Source of the DNA: Tragulus kanchil
Taxonomy: Eukaryota > Chordata > Mammalia > Artiodactyla > Tragulidae
Assembly (NCBI GenBank): GCA_022376925.1
Contig: JAIOJX010000006.1
Location: 58,241,394 to 58,305,393 of the forward strand
Length of the DNA: 64,000 bases
Reading direction: 5' to 3'
Numbering within the stretch: position 1 is the stretch's first letter; the number at the start of each line of letters is the position of its first letter. The position numbers and the translations under genes are program-made. Shown in pieces: positions 1 to 13,253 of the stretch. The notes under the pieces were generated by a model. That model worked only from the letters and a program-made list of their open reading frames with translations. It had not been told where the DNA came from and made no database searches.

Positions 1-509
1 TATTTTGAGTCATCTACTCAAGAATGATTCCAGTATTTTTGTATCATTTGACATCTTTTATGTTATATTGAATGTATAGGTGCCACATTTAGAATACTTT
101 TTAATTATTTACTTGGTAGAAATGTAGACCCAAATACCTGTCCTTCAGATCCAGAAGAGGAATATTTGCTTAAGTTCATTTATTTCCCTCTTACACTTTG
201 TGTCTCTGAAATTAGGATACAGCCTATGTTTGATGAGATAGAACACAGTATCACAGCTTTATTGGCATCACTGTTTCTTTCTTGGTGAGAATGGTAATAT
301 ATCTGAAAAATGGGTAAGCTCTTAGATTTGATATAAGGTGGTAAATGCTTTTCTGAGGCAACTTGATTTTATCTTCAGTCGAAGCTATGCCAGGATGGAT
401 GGGATATATGCCAAGATGGGACTTGATGAGAAGACCTAGGACTGGTCTCCTAGGCACCATAGTTGAGCATATTATGTTTGTTGTTTTGTGGTTTGATATT
501 CTATTTCTT

Positions 510-835
510 TTTTTAAAAATATTTATTTATTTTTTAATGACAACACGAGCATTTTCTTTTTTTAATTTTGGCCTCTTTTATTTTATTATTATTATTAAAT
601 GTATTTATTTTCATTCATCTTTATTCTTTGGCCTGTGTGGGCCTCCCATCGAAGTGGCCTCTCTCACTGCAGAACACCGCGTCTGGGCAGATGCACTCCA
701 GAGCACTGGCTCATAATTGGACACACCAGTCCTGCCGCTCCACGGCATGTGGGATCTTCTTGGACCAGGGATTGAGCCAGCACCCCTTGCACTGTAAGGC
801 AGACTCTTTACCCACTGGACCACCAGGGAAGCCCC
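510..835 (-). mobile_element. CHR-like SINE with 15-bp target-site duplication
   Basis: Minus-strand SINE. The head ends at GGAAGCCCC (835) and a long A/T-rich tail runs down to 510. The direct repeat GATATTCTATTTCTT flanks it at 495-509 and 836-850, a clean signature of retrotransposition. The body belongs to the variant family with the CCAGAGCACTGGCTCATAAT segment. The short open frames here on both strands are SINE sequence. Confidence 0.88.
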
Positions 836-1214
836 GATATTCTATTTCTTATCTGAATGGAGTATGAGCTATGTCTTAATGCCCTTTACACATTGGTATA
901 AAAACTTTCTCTTTGCCACTTGCCAACATGAGACCAAAGCATGTGACTTAGTGTGCAGTGTGATAGCACTGAAAACTGATTCTAGAGCTCAAAAATGTAT
1001 TCTCTCACCTCTCTGGTTATCAAGGATGCATGAGTGAGCAGAGGAAAAGTGAGAATGAAATGAATAAAAAAATCAGAGCATAGTCATAATTGATTTCAGT
1101 CAATGGGCCCATCAGACTATCTAAAATTTCTGTGACAAATTTTTAAGATTTTCTTAATATGAGGTAAAGTTTCATATTTTCCACAGCATTCCTAGCTTAA
1201 AATGCTCCCTTCTT

Positions 1215-1427
1215 GTAGCATGAAAACGTATACTGTTATATGTGAAAAAAAAAAAAAAAAGAAAAGTTATTGTGACTGCGCTATGAGAAAAGGGGATCCT
1301 GTAGGGGCACTGTGCGACAGCCTGGAGGGGTAGGATGGGGGGATATACATATGACTAATCTGGTATCACACATATCTGTAAACAACAAAACTCTGTAAAA
1401 GCAAAAAGTAAAATAAAAAATTTTAAA
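1215..1427 (+). mobile_element. 5'-truncated L1 insertion (3' UTR only)
   Basis: About 210 bp matching the 3' UTR of the L1 at 8898-9100, for example TAGCATGAA, GGGGATATACATATGACTAA and CAACAAAACTCTGTAAAAG. A run of A has expanded inside it at 1244-1260. TGCTCCCTTCTT with an A-rich lead occurs just before the insert (about 1203-1214) and just after it (1431-1442), consistent with a target-site duplication. Confidence 0.75.
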
Positions 1428-2269
1428 AATTGCTCCCTTCTTAATATTACTATATAAGTAGCACCTATTGGTTTTAACTTAACCGTTGCTTCCTGGTTGC
1501 AAAAATCATAAAATTTATTACTTGATTTATTTTTTTCATTAATTGAGGATTATTGATTCAAATTGTAATGTTACTGAAATTTAAACACATTTATAGTGTC
1601 CCTCGGTCTTAAGGAATATAAACTGCTAAAATGTCTATTTTTAAGAGAGAACTACATTTCTTTAAAAAATAAATACACATACAAGTGATGCCAATATAAG
1701 TTACTATTGAACTATTAGCTTCTCCTGCCTTCAGCTACTTTTCTCAGAGAAATTTGATATTTTTCTTGTAGCAGTAGGTTGGCTTCATTTTTGGCAGACA
1801 CAACTAAACTATGTCACAGACACGAGTTGTGACTCCACAGACAAAACAAATATAGCATTTACATTTCTGACTCTCTGCCTGCTGCTTAGATTGTTTATGA
1901 TTGTTAGGAAAGTATATATCTGGAAACTATTGACTCAGGTTTTAGGTAATTCATTGAAGAAATTTCCATTAAGCTACACAGGAGTTAAATAGAATTCAGA
2001 ATTAATTCTCCAAAATGTACAACAACAATGACAAAATACTTGATATCGAAAAGGAGATAACAGGAAAATAAATTTCTATCCTTAAGGATTTAGATTTAGT
2101 TTCTATCTGTCAAGTCACCATAGGAAGCTTTGTGGTAATCTGGAAAATTGACTACAAGCATATTTAGATTAGTTTGTGGATTACAATGTTTTTCTCTGTT
2201 TCAAGCAATGCTCTACCTCCAGAAAAAGAACATAGAGAGGGATATTATACACAATATTTATAAGTACTA

Positions 2270-2677
<408 letters not shown>

Positions 2678-3234
2678 CTATAAAAGAAAAGACATGTTAA
2701 AAAAACATAGGTTAATAGATTTCATGAAACATTTAGAACTGGATTGAATCACTCAGATTAAAATCAGTCATGCATTTATTCTACAATTTTTTCGGAATGC
2801 CTGCAATAAATAAGGCCAGTGCCAAATACAAAGATGAATGTTATATATGTTTTCATATGATATTACATCATTTTAATTGCAAATATATTTTTATTTGTGC
2901 TAGTGATTAAATAAGAGAGAGAAAAAAGAGAAAGAGTAGACATAGGCAAAAATAACTTGATCTGAAATAACTGCATTAGTCTTGAAGGGTCTGAGATAGT
3001 GTAAGGGAATACACTTGAACATTTTCCATATGACTGAATTTCTGGATTTCTTGCTGCTATTTTGCCAGACTTGCTGCTATTTTGCAGTCTTTTCTGTTTT
3101 ATTTAAAATGTTGCCACTGATTCATTACTTGACCATTCATTAAAATTATGAATTACAAATTTCAAGTAGTCTTTTCTTATTTATTCCTTTCCATGTATGA
3201 GAAACCATCATTTTGTCCACAAAAATCCATATAG

Positions 3235-3345
3235 TCAGGCTTCCCTGGTGATCCAGTGGGTAAAGCGACCTCCTTGCAGTGCAAGGGGCACTGGTTCCAT
3301 CCCTAGCCTGCGAAGATCCCACATGCCATGGAGCGACTGGATTGG
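3235..3345 (+). mobile_element. Truncated CHR-like SINE at a block end
   Basis: The first 110 or so bases of the SINE at 4356-4643, cut off at 3345 where the duplicated block ends. The following 15 bp (3346-3360) are filler resembling sequence near the block start. Confidence 0.8.
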
Positions 3346-3387
3346 AAGTACTAAAAGGAATATTATACACAATATTTATAAGTACTA

Positions 3388-3795
<408 letters not shown>

Positions 3796-4355
3796 CTATA
3801 AAAGAAAAGACATGTTAAAAAAACATAGGTTAATAGATTTCATGAAACATTTAGAACTGGATTGAATCACTCAGATTAAAATCAGTCATGCATTTATTCT
3901 ACAATTTTTTCGGAATGCCTGCAATAAATAAGGCCAGTGCCAAATACAAAGATGAATGTTATATATGTTTTCATATGATATTACATCATTTTAATTGCAA
4001 ATATATTTTTATTTGTGCTAGTGATTAAATAAGAGAGAGAAAAAAGAGAAAGAGTAGACATAGGCAAAAATAACTTGATCTGAAATAACTGCATTAGTCT
4101 TGAAGGGTCTGAGATAGTGTAAGGGAATACACTTGAACATTTTCCATATGACTGAATTTCTGGATTTCTTGCTGCTATTTTGCCAGACTTGCTGCTATTT
4201 TGCAGTCTTTTCTGTTTTATTTAAAATGTTGCCACTGATTCATTACTTGACCATTCATTAAAATTATGAATTACAAATTTCAAGTAGTCTTTTCTTATTT
4301 ATTCCTTTCCATGTATGAGAAACCATCATTTTGTCCACAAAAATCCATATAGTCA

Positions 4356-4582
4356 GGCTTCCCTGGTGATCCAGTGGGTAAAGCGACCTCCTTGCAGTGC
4401 AAGGGGCACTGGTTCCATCCCTAGCCTGCGAAGATCCCACATGCCATGGAGCGACTGGATTGGTGTGTCCAGTTAAGAGCCAGCGCTCTGGAGCACATGC
4501 GCCCAGAGCCAGTGCTCTGTAATGAGAGAGGCCACTGCGATGGGAGGCCCACACAGGCCAAGGAATAAAGGATGGATGAAAA

Positions 4583-4614
<32 letters not shown>

Positions 4615-4643
4615 AAAAAAGACCAAAATTAAAAAAAAAAAAT
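4356..4643 (+). mobile_element. CHR-like SINE inserted in BovB
   Basis: A full SINE with A-box-like TGATCCAGTGGGT and B-box-like GGTTCCATCCC elements, the variant body, an AAAT repeat (4580-4612) and a terminal A run. It is flanked by TCCATATAGTCA (4344-4355) and TCCGTATAGTCA (4644-4655), a 12-bp target-site duplication with one mismatch. The right copy continues into BovB, so the SINE is younger than the LINE. Confidence 0.87.
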
Positions 4644-5060
4644 TCCGTATAGTCAAAACTACGGCTTTTCCAGTAGTCATGTATGAACATGAGAGTTGGA
4701 AGACTGAACATCAAAGAACTGATGCCTTTGAACTGTGGTGCTGGAGAAAACTTTTGAGAGTCTCTTACACTGCAAGATCAAACCAGTCAACTCTGAAGGA
4801 GATCAACCATGAATATTCATTTGAAGGATGGGACCTTGGGTACTTTTGCCACCTGATGTGTAGAGACGACTCATTGAAAAAGACCCTGATGCTGGGAGAA
4901 ATAGAAAGCAGGGGATGAGATGGTTGGATGGCATCACCGACTCAATAAACATGAGTCTGAGCAGGCTTAAGGAGATGGTGAAGTACAGTGAAGCCTGGTG
5001 TGCCACAGTCAATGGAGTCATAGAGTCAGACATAGCTGAGTGATTGAACTGAACTTAACT
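4644..5060 (+). mobile_element. BovB LINE 3' end, sense
   Basis: Plus-strand BovB 3' region, recognisable by GTAGTCATGTATGAACATGA, the AAAAAGACCCTGATGCTGGG segment and the terminal GAGTGATTGAACTGAAC. Its left end is split from a few more BovB bases (4344-4355) by a CHR-like SINE. Confidence 0.85.
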
Positions 5061-7950
5061 GAGTTATGAGAAAACCAGTTTGTGTTTGTAAACTAAAAGA
5101 AACCTCTTGTTTGACAATATTTTTCAACTCAGCACACATGCACATGAATCTTGAAATTGGCATTTATTTATTCCTAGCCACATACTTTGATTTCCACTTT
5201 CAATTTCTAAAGATTTTGGAAATGGTGGATTCAATACTCAGAAATTGTTATTAATAAGATACCAGTTTTCATTTTTATCTTGTGATTCTAACTTTTCTGA
5301 ACCTGTTTCTATATCCCCAAATTAAGATATTTTCCTTTCTATATACCTCACTATATTATTGTGATTATTAAGCAAATCTTAATGAAACAATAGTAATCAT
5401 TTATTGAACATTTACTAAGGGATTATGTGCCTATGATGTAACTGTCTTAAATGGCCTCTCACTTAACCTTCTTAAACAGACAATGTTATGCTCATCATTG
5501 TTTTATAGATGGTTGAGACTCAAATAAGTTTTACACATCATAGCAGCTTTCCAATTTGAGACTGTACTTCTGTTAAATCATGCCATCTATAAAATTAAAT
5601 GAAACGCAGTGCAGTGAAAAAACTGTAAATTGTTAGATGAACTACAAATGAAGAAAGGTTTTTGATTATTTATTTTAGAAGGAAAATATTTAGTATTAAA
5701 ATGCAACTGAAACACAAATAAATGTTTTAACAAAGAACACTATTACATTCACTCTGTATACCCTTAGGCTTCTGGATTGATATGCTGGCCATGAGTTTGA
5801 TACAAAGGTTACTGGAGGGTTAGAACGGGGAATACATTCTGGCTGTCATGTTTTCCACTGTCTGACTGAGAAGTAACTGCATATGATTTCAAGTGAGGAT
5901 AAACTTAGTTCACATCAAAAGTGCATACATATAATGCAAAAGTCAGAATTGTTGCATAGAAGTTATTATTTTCCCATTGTTATTATTATTTCTATAATTT
6001 TCATTATATAATAATATATGAAGAAGACATAGAAAAATTACTATATAAAAACAGGATCAGAAAATTGGGAAAAGTTACCTTCATTTCCTTCACTTAATCT
6101 TATTTTTATATGTGCCCTATGAGTATTATTTTTATTAATTTAAAATGGGATAATATAGAACACTATATTTTGTAATTCCTTTTCTGAAGAGAATATGATG
6201 AGGTATTTCAGCACTTTTTCAATATACACAGTAAAATAATTTTTAATGATTGCAAATATTTTATCATGTTAAATTATCAAAATTTGCTTATTCAATTTAT
6301 TTTGGAGGGATATCTGTATTGTTCCAGTCTTGCACAGTTTATAACAATGGTGATACAAACAACTTTGAAGATAAAATCCCCACATATGCCTTTATTATTT
6401 AATGCTTATTACATATTTGTCCAATTTTTCTCCAGAAACATCATGCAAATTTGTACTGTCACCAGCACTGTGTGAAAGCACCTTTAGCTTTGAACCCTAG
6501 GATACCTGCTTATGTATCTTTACTCTCATTTATCTTCGCCAATTTTCTAATCTCATTGCACTGATTTGAATTTTTTAATAAAATAAATAACCAGTTTTAC
6601 TCTTTTTATATGTCACTTGTTATAATCTCCCCTATTAATTTTTTACTCACTACTTTATGAATTGTAAAATATATTAAAATACTATTTTCCAAATATGTTT
6701 AAATATTCTTCTAATCATCAACTGCTTTGCTAACCTTAGTTGGTTCATGATACTTTATTGTAGTATACATGTTTGGAAATTTTGTTGTAGTCATATAAAG
6801 TTATCATTTTGTGTTTTGAACCTATGCTTTCAAGCTTAGAAAAATCCTTTTCATGTCATATAATCAATTTCAATACATATTTTGTTCTAGTATATATAAT
6901 CCCTCTGCAATTTATCTAGCATATTTCGTGATAATGTATTACAAAACTGTCCTGCCTTCCCAGTAAGGATAAATGAATAATGCTTCCTTTCACTGATTTG
7001 AAATACTACCTTTCACATACTACATTTTCTGTATAGTATCTTCTGGAATCTTTTATTTATATAAGTTACCACCAATGAGAGTAAATGCCTGAAAGGTAGA
7101 GAAGCATGAAGAGAAATAAAGAAGTCTTCAGCACATAAAGCTAGGTGCAATGGAAAGCAAACATTAGATAACAGTGGTGACAATTATGCTCAATGAGGTC
7201 ACACTTGAAGTTCTGAAAGTGGCCAATGGACAGAGGATACATCTGAGTTTCCCCTACAACCTTGGAAATGTTGCATTTACCTTATTCAATTACCTTTCCC
7301 TGATTCCCAAAATTTTGAAAAATATCTACTGTAAGAGCTTGATAGTATTTGAATTTTCAATGACTTCTGGAGGAGGCTCATGCACCAACATTTTAACACA
7401 TACAACAAGTAATTCTGATATTGACAGACCATCAAACTTGCTTTGAGAAAAATCCCTTTGGTTAAAATATGCACAGAGAAGCAGAGTAGGGCCCAGGAAA
7501 AGGCCCTGGAGTAGTATACCAGAGAAGCTTGCAAAGAATAATGTAAAAAAAAAAATGTAATGGATGCAAAGTTAATCAATTTGCTGGCTTTGTTGACTAG
7601 AAGAATATACCTAGAGTTTTATTTAGGGCCTGTAAACTTGGAATTTGTGCATGCATTAGTAGCAAGAAAGAAAAGAAAATACAGTTGAGACTCTGCAAAT
7701 ACCAGAAGAGAAAATATCAAATCTGTGGAAAGTCTATGAGAAATGAACAAACATTCTTTTGGGGAAAAATTGGACAACTCAAGTGGCAAATATCAGATTA
7801 TTTAAATCCTTGCATACTGGTTGATGAGTGAATAATAACAATAACCACTCTGTTATCTTCTCTCTCTAAGAACTGCCTGACTTTGGGACTTTCTGTGCCA
7901 TATTACACATGTACTAGTGATACAATTTTTGTTGTTAATTATACTATTCT

Positions 7951-8215
7951 GGGGCTTCCCTGGTGGTCCAGAGGGTAAGGATATCGCCTTACAGTGCAGG
8001 GCGCGGGATCAATCCCTGGGCTGGGAAGATCCCACGTGCCTCGGAGCAGCTTGACCGATGTGTCCAACTACCAAGCCCAAGCTCTGGAGTGCATGTGCCC
8101 AGAGCTGGTGCTCTGCAGTGAGCAAGGCCACTGAAATGGGAGGCCCACACAGGCCAAAACCAAAGATAAATAAATGAAAGATCAACAGAAGTGGCCAAAA
8201 AAAAAAAAAAAAGGT
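7951..8215 (+). mobile_element. CHR-like SINE adjoining an L1
   Basis: Plus-strand SINE starting GGGGCTTCCCTGGTGGTCCA, with the variant body and the GATCAACAGAAGTGGCC tail segment followed by a run of A. L1 sequence begins right after the A run, with no target-site duplication between them. Whether the SINE and L1 are two insertions or one chimeric unit is unresolved. Confidence 0.8.
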
Positions 8216-9110
8216 TAACAGACAACAAGTATAAGAGAAGAATATCCACAAAACAAAGTCATCATAACATCTAAGAAGATGACAATAATTATTGTACCAA
8301 TAATTACTTTGAATGTAAATGGACTAAATGCCCCAACCAAAAGACATAGACTGGCTGAATGGATTCATAAACAAGACCCATACATATGCTGCCTACAGGA
8401 AACTCACTTCACACCTAGAGACACTCATAGACTGAAAGTGAGAGGATGGAAAAAACATTCCATACAAATGGAAATCAAAAGAAAGAGTAGAGGCAGAAAA
8501 AGCCTTTGACAAAGTACAGCACCCAATTATGATAAAAACTCTTCAAAAAATGGGTATAACTCTCTATACAATAGCTAGAACATGGAAGCAGCCTAGACGC
8601 CCATCGATGACTGAATGGATACAAAAGTTCTGGTGCATATATACAATAGAATACTACACAGCTGTAAAAAGAAATGCAGAAGAATCAGCCCTAATGAGGT
8701 GGCTGGATCTAGAACCTATCATAAAAAGTGAAGTCAGTCAAAAAGAGAAGGACAAGTACAATATACTAACACATATATATGGGATCTAGTAGGATGGTAA
8801 TGATAACACATGCAGTGAAGTGGTGAAAAAACAGACATGGACAGTGGACATATGGACATTGTGAGGAAGGAACAGTGGGTGGGAGGTGTAAAGGAAGTAG
8901 CATGAACACCTGTACTAGCATGTGAAGAAAATAGCTATAGTCATTGCTCTGAGACAAAAGGGGATCTTTCAGTGGTGCTGTGTGACGGTGTGGAGGGGTG
9001 GGATGGGGGGGATATACATATGACTAATCTTGAAACATACATGTCTGTAAACAACAAAACTCTGTAAAAGTTAAAAGTAAAATAAAAGTTAAAAAAAAAA
9101 GTTAAAAAAA
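8216..9110 (+). mobile_element. Internally deleted L1 (copy 1)
   Basis: Plus-strand L1 made of joined pieces. It has the start of ORF2 with the endonuclease N-terminus (8279-8476, reading TLNVNGLNAPTKRHRLAEWI), then a short reverse transcriptase piece (about 8490-8560, EAEKAFDKVQHP), then the extreme ORF2 C-terminus (about 8562-8789, WIQKFWCIYTIEYYTAVKRN) and the 3' UTR with an A-rich end. Most of the polymerase is missing, so it is not autonomous. It resembles a spliced or template-switched L1 transcript that was reinserted. Confidence 0.8.
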
Positions 9111-9339
9111 TTATTCTATTCCCTTCATATCACCTGTTTTCATTATTTGAACAATATTCTACCAATAAAACATTGACAGAACTCTTGCAAAGGAGTGAGC
9201 AGAGGTTGCCAAATGGGTAAGAATGCCAGAGGAGAGATATGTAACAAATTTAGAAAATAACTACATTATCAAGTGGTGCTGTGTGACCCTTTTTAGTGGG
9301 AAAGATCAACAGAAGTGGCCAAAAAAAAAAAAAAAAGGT

Positions 9340-10235
9340 TAACAGACAACAAGTATAAGAGAAGAATATCCACAAAACAAAGTCATCATAACATCTAAGA
9401 AGATGACAATAATTATTGTACCAATAATTACTTTGAATGTAAATGGACTAAATGCCCCAACCAAAAGACATAGACTGGCTGAATGGATTCATAAACAAGA
9501 CCCATACATATGCTGCCTACAGGAAACTCACTTCACACCTAGAGACACTCATAGACTGAAAGTGAGAGGATGGAAAAAACATTCCATACAAATGGAAATC
9601 AAAAGAAAGAGTAGAGGCAGAAAAAGCCTTTGACAAAGTACAGCACCCAATTATGATAAAAACTCTTCAAAAAATGGGTATAACTCTCTATACAATAGCT
9701 AGAACATGGAAGCAGCCTAGACGCCCATCGATGACTGAATGGATACAAAAGTTCTGGTGCATATATACAATAGAATACTACACAGCTGTAAAAAGAAATG
9801 CAGAAGAATCAGCCCTAATGAGGTGGCTGGATCTAGAACCTATCATAAAAAGTGAAGTCAGTCAAAAAGAGAAGGACAAGTACAATATACTAACACATAT
9901 ATATGGGATCTAGTAGGATGGTAATGATAACACATGCAGTGAAGTGGTGAAAAAACAGACATGGACAGTGGACATATGGACATTGTGAGGAAGGAACAGT
10001 GGGTGGGAGGTGTAAAGGAAGTAGCATGAACACCTGTACTAGCATGTGAAGAAAATAGCTATAGTCATTGCTCTGAGAAAAAAGGGGGATCTTTCAGTGG
10101 TGCTGTGTGACGGTGTGGAGGGGTGGGATGGGGGGGATATACATATGACTAATCTTGAAACATACATGTCTGTAAACAACAAAACTCTGTAAAAGTTAAA
10201 AGTAAAATAAAAGTTAAAAAAAAAAGTTAAAAAAA
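9340..10235 (+). mobile_element. Internally deleted L1 (copy 2)
   Basis: Same element as 8216-9110, repeated at an offset of about 1124 bp in a tandem block, with the same internal deletion joints and a one-base difference in a G run near 10085. The identical joints show this is duplication of one insertion, not two. Confidence 0.8.
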
Positions 10236-10399
10236 TTATTCTATTCCCTTCATATCACCTGTTTTCATTATTTGAACAATATTCTACCAATAAAACATTG
10301 ACAGAACTCTTGCAAAGGAGTGAGCAGAGGTTGCCAAATGGGTAAGAATGCCAGAGGAGAGATATGTAACAAATTTAGAAAATAACTACTTATCTGACT

Positions 10400-10593
10400 C
10401 ATGAACGTGAAAGTGAACGCTTGAGACCCTATGCACTATAGGCAGCAGGGACCTCTGTCCATGAGATTTTCCAGGTAAGAATACTGGAGTGGGTTGTCAT
10501 TCCCTTTTCCAGCGCATATTCCTGCCCCAGGAATTAAACCCAGATCTTCTGCATTTTCAGGCAGATTCTTTACTGTCGCAGCCACTAGGGACT
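10400..10593 (-). mobile_element. Bov-tA-type SINE, antisense, diverged
   Basis: Antisense ruminant SINE recognised by GTGAAAGTGAACGCTTGAGA, AATACTGGAGTGGGTTGTCA and AGGCAGATTCTTTACTGTC. It is moderately diverged. Its left edge is close to the end of a duplicated block (10389). Confidence 0.78.
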
Positions 10594-10843
10594 TAGATAT
10601 GCATGATCCATAATTAACTTACAATCCAAGAAAAAGTTTTGAGGTAAATACTCAATAGTATTTTCTGAAGGAAATGAATTATAGTAATTCTAATGACTAG
10701 GTTAACATTTAAAATCTGAAAGTTTAATATATTGCCAAGAAACACATGGTTTAGGAACTCTTTTTCTTTGAGACTTAAAGCTCAATATCAAACTGTCGAT
10801 GGGTCCTGTGGCAAAATACTTTTTTTCATTTTTAGAAACTGCA

Positions 10844-11159
10844 GGGCTTCCCTGGTGGCCCAGTGGGCCTTGCAGTGCAAGGGGCTCCAGTTCGATCCCT
10901 GGCCTGGGAAGATTTCACGTGCCGCGGAGCGGCTGGACTGATGTGTCCAATTGCCAAGCCGGGGCTCTGGAGCACACGCACCCAGAGCCAGTGCTCTGCT
11001 ACAACAGGGGCCACCGCGATGGGCAGCCCACACGGGCCAAAGAGCGGGGAATGGATGAAGCTGGACAAATGGAAGAGCGGTGGAGGTGGCCCGCCTACTC
11101 CCCTCCCTCCCCACCCCACCCAAAATAAATAAATAAAGCTTTAAAAAGAAGAAAGAAAA
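10844..11159 (+). mobile_element. CHR-like SINE with GC-rich tail
   Basis: Plus-strand variant SINE, shortened near the A box (CCCAGTGGGCCTTGCAGTGC). It has a tail of GGTGGCCCGCCTACTCCCC type before AAATAAATAAAT. AAACTGCA flanks it at 10836-10843 and 11160-11167. It is markedly GC-rich against its surroundings, and the several overlapping open frames on both strands here are SINE artefacts. Confidence 0.85.
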
Positions 11160-11521
11160 AAACTGCAAATTTTATTTTCCTCACTTAGGATACCTAACTA
11201 GTCAGTAGTTCTTTCAAATGAATATAAAACTACCTGATTACTCTGATATCAAATAATTTCTTCTTGCTGCTGTAGCTGGACTAGGTGAAGTATGTTCATT
11301 GTTTCATGGTCTGAAAGCAGGATTCATAAACACAATGTATTGAATTGCAGTTCTATCTCAAAAGTGAGCCCCTATGTATACTTCAGTTATGTTCTAAAAT
11401 GTTCTACCTTTATTCTTTCCTGGGAAAAGATGACTTTTGTGTAATTCTTTATTTTTAAAGTGGTGTTGGAGAATTAATCAGACAGTTGTGTTTTGAACAC
11501 GACATTTGTGAAATGCCAATT

Positions 11522-12125
11522 TAGTTTAGTTCAATCGATCAGTTATGTTTGGCTCTTTGCGACCTGGTGGACTGTTGGCACACCAGGCTTCCCTATTCTT
11601 CACTCTCTCCCGGAGCGTGCATAAACTCATGTCCATTTAGTCGGTGATGCCATGTAACGAACTCGTCCTGTGTCATCCCCTTCTTATTCTGCCTTCTATT
11701 TTTCCCAGCATCAGGGTCTTTTCCAATGAGCTGTCTCTTCACATCAGGTGGCCAAAGTATTAGAGGTTCAGTTTCAGCATCCATCCTTCCAATGAATATT
11801 CAGGGTTGATCTCCTTTATGGTTGATCAGTTTGATCCCTTTGCAGTCCAAGGGACTGTCAAGAGTTTTCTCCAACACCACAATTCAAAGGCATCCATTCT
11901 GTAGTTCAGTTCAAAGGCTCAGTCTTCTTTACGGTTCAACTCTCACATTCATATACAACTACTGGAAAAACCATAACTTTGACTGTATGGACCTTTGTTG
12001 ACAACATCTCTGCTTTTTAATATGCTGTCCAGGTGTGTCATAGCTTTTCCTCCAAGCAGCAAGTGTCTTTTAATTTAATGGCTGCAGCTACTATCCACAG
12101 TGATTTTGGAGCCCAAGAAAATAAA
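11522..12125 (-). mobile_element. BovB LINE 3' end, antisense (copy 1)
   Basis: Antisense BovB 3' region, beginning with the ATCAGTTATGTTTGGCTCTT segment and passing through AGCATCAGGGTCTTTTCC. It is repeated at 12650-13253 as part of a 1128-bp tandem block. One transition separates the copies (G at 12081, A at 13209). Confidence 0.85.
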
Positions 12126-12649
12126 TGTAAATTGACCTATAGGAAATTTTAAAATACCTTTCTAGTGTATACGACTTTTATTGGTTATTTGATGAATTTA
12201 GAACTCACTGTGAGCTCTAGGTTTGATTCCTGGGCTTTGGAAATATCATACATTCACTAGAATTTGATAAATTCTGGCCTGATTTTTAATATTTTGCAGT
12301 GGTAGGTGAAGAGACCGATCTTGTTCTAGTCAGTAGTTCTTTCAAATGAATATAAAACTACCTGATTACTCTGATATCAAATAATTTCTTCTTGCTGCTG
12401 TAGCTGGACTAGGTGAAGTATGTTCATTGTTTCATGGTCTGAAAGCAGGATTCATAAACACAATGTATTGAATTGCAGTTCTATCTCAAAAGTGAGCCCC
12501 TATGTATACTTCAGTTATGTTCTAAAATGTTCTACCTTTATTCTTTCCTGGGAAAAGATGACTTTTGTGTAATTCTTTATTTTTAAAGTGGTGTTGGAGA
12601 ATTAATCAGACAGTTGTGTTTTGAACACGACATTTGTGAAATGCCAATT

Positions 12650-13253
12650 TAGTTTAGTTCAATCGATCAGTTATGTTTGGCTCTTTGCGACCTGGTGGAC
12701 TGTTGGCACACCAGGCTTCCCTATTCTTCACTCTCTCCCGGAGCGTGCATAAACTCATGTCCATTTAGTCGGTGATGCCATGTAACGAACTCGTCCTGTG
12801 TCATCCCCTTCTTATTCTGCCTTCTATTTTTCCCAGCATCAGGGTCTTTTCCAATGAGCTGTCTCTTCACATCAGGTGGCCAAAGTATTAGAGGTTCAGT
12901 TTCAGCATCCATCCTTCCAATGAATATTCAGGGTTGATCTCCTTTATGGTTGATCAGTTTGATCCCTTTGCAGTCCAAGGGACTGTCAAGAGTTTTCTCC
13001 AACACCACAATTCAAAGGCATCCATTCTGTAGTTCAGTTCAAAGGCTCAGTCTTCTTTACGGTTCAACTCTCACATTCATATACAACTACTGGAAAAACC
13101 ATAACTTTGACTGTATGGACCTTTGTTGACAACATCTCTGCTTTTTAATATGCTGTCCAGGTGTGTCATAGCTTTTCCTCCAAGCAGCAAGTGTCTTTTA
13201 ATTTAATGACTGCAGCTACTATCCACAGTGATTTTGGAGCCCAAGAAAATAAA
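12650..13253 (-). mobile_element. BovB LINE 3' end, antisense (copy 2)
   Basis: Block-duplicate of 11522-12125 with one visible transition. The 63-codon minus-strand open frame in both copies is LINE sequence (residues such as EPLILWPPDVK), not a host gene. Confidence 0.83.

Larger units (their letters stand above)
8176..10389. repeat. Block pair 2: 8176-9264 and 9300-10389
   Basis: About 1.09 kb, containing the deleted L1. It starts inside the tail of a SINE. Filler of 35 bp (9265-9299) resembles the L1 phrase around TGGTGCTGTGTGAC. Confidence 0.93.

Noticed and set aside
4264..4714. Open frames of 138 and 97 codons on the minus strand
   Set aside because: They lie across a CHR-like SINE and its A-rich tail, read antisense. 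The lysine/phenylalanine/isoleucine runs come from simple AT repeats.
10788..11168. Overlapping open frames of 69-126 codons on both strands
   Set aside because: All fall on a GC-rich CHR-like SINE with a target-site duplication. The openness reflects base composition, not coding.
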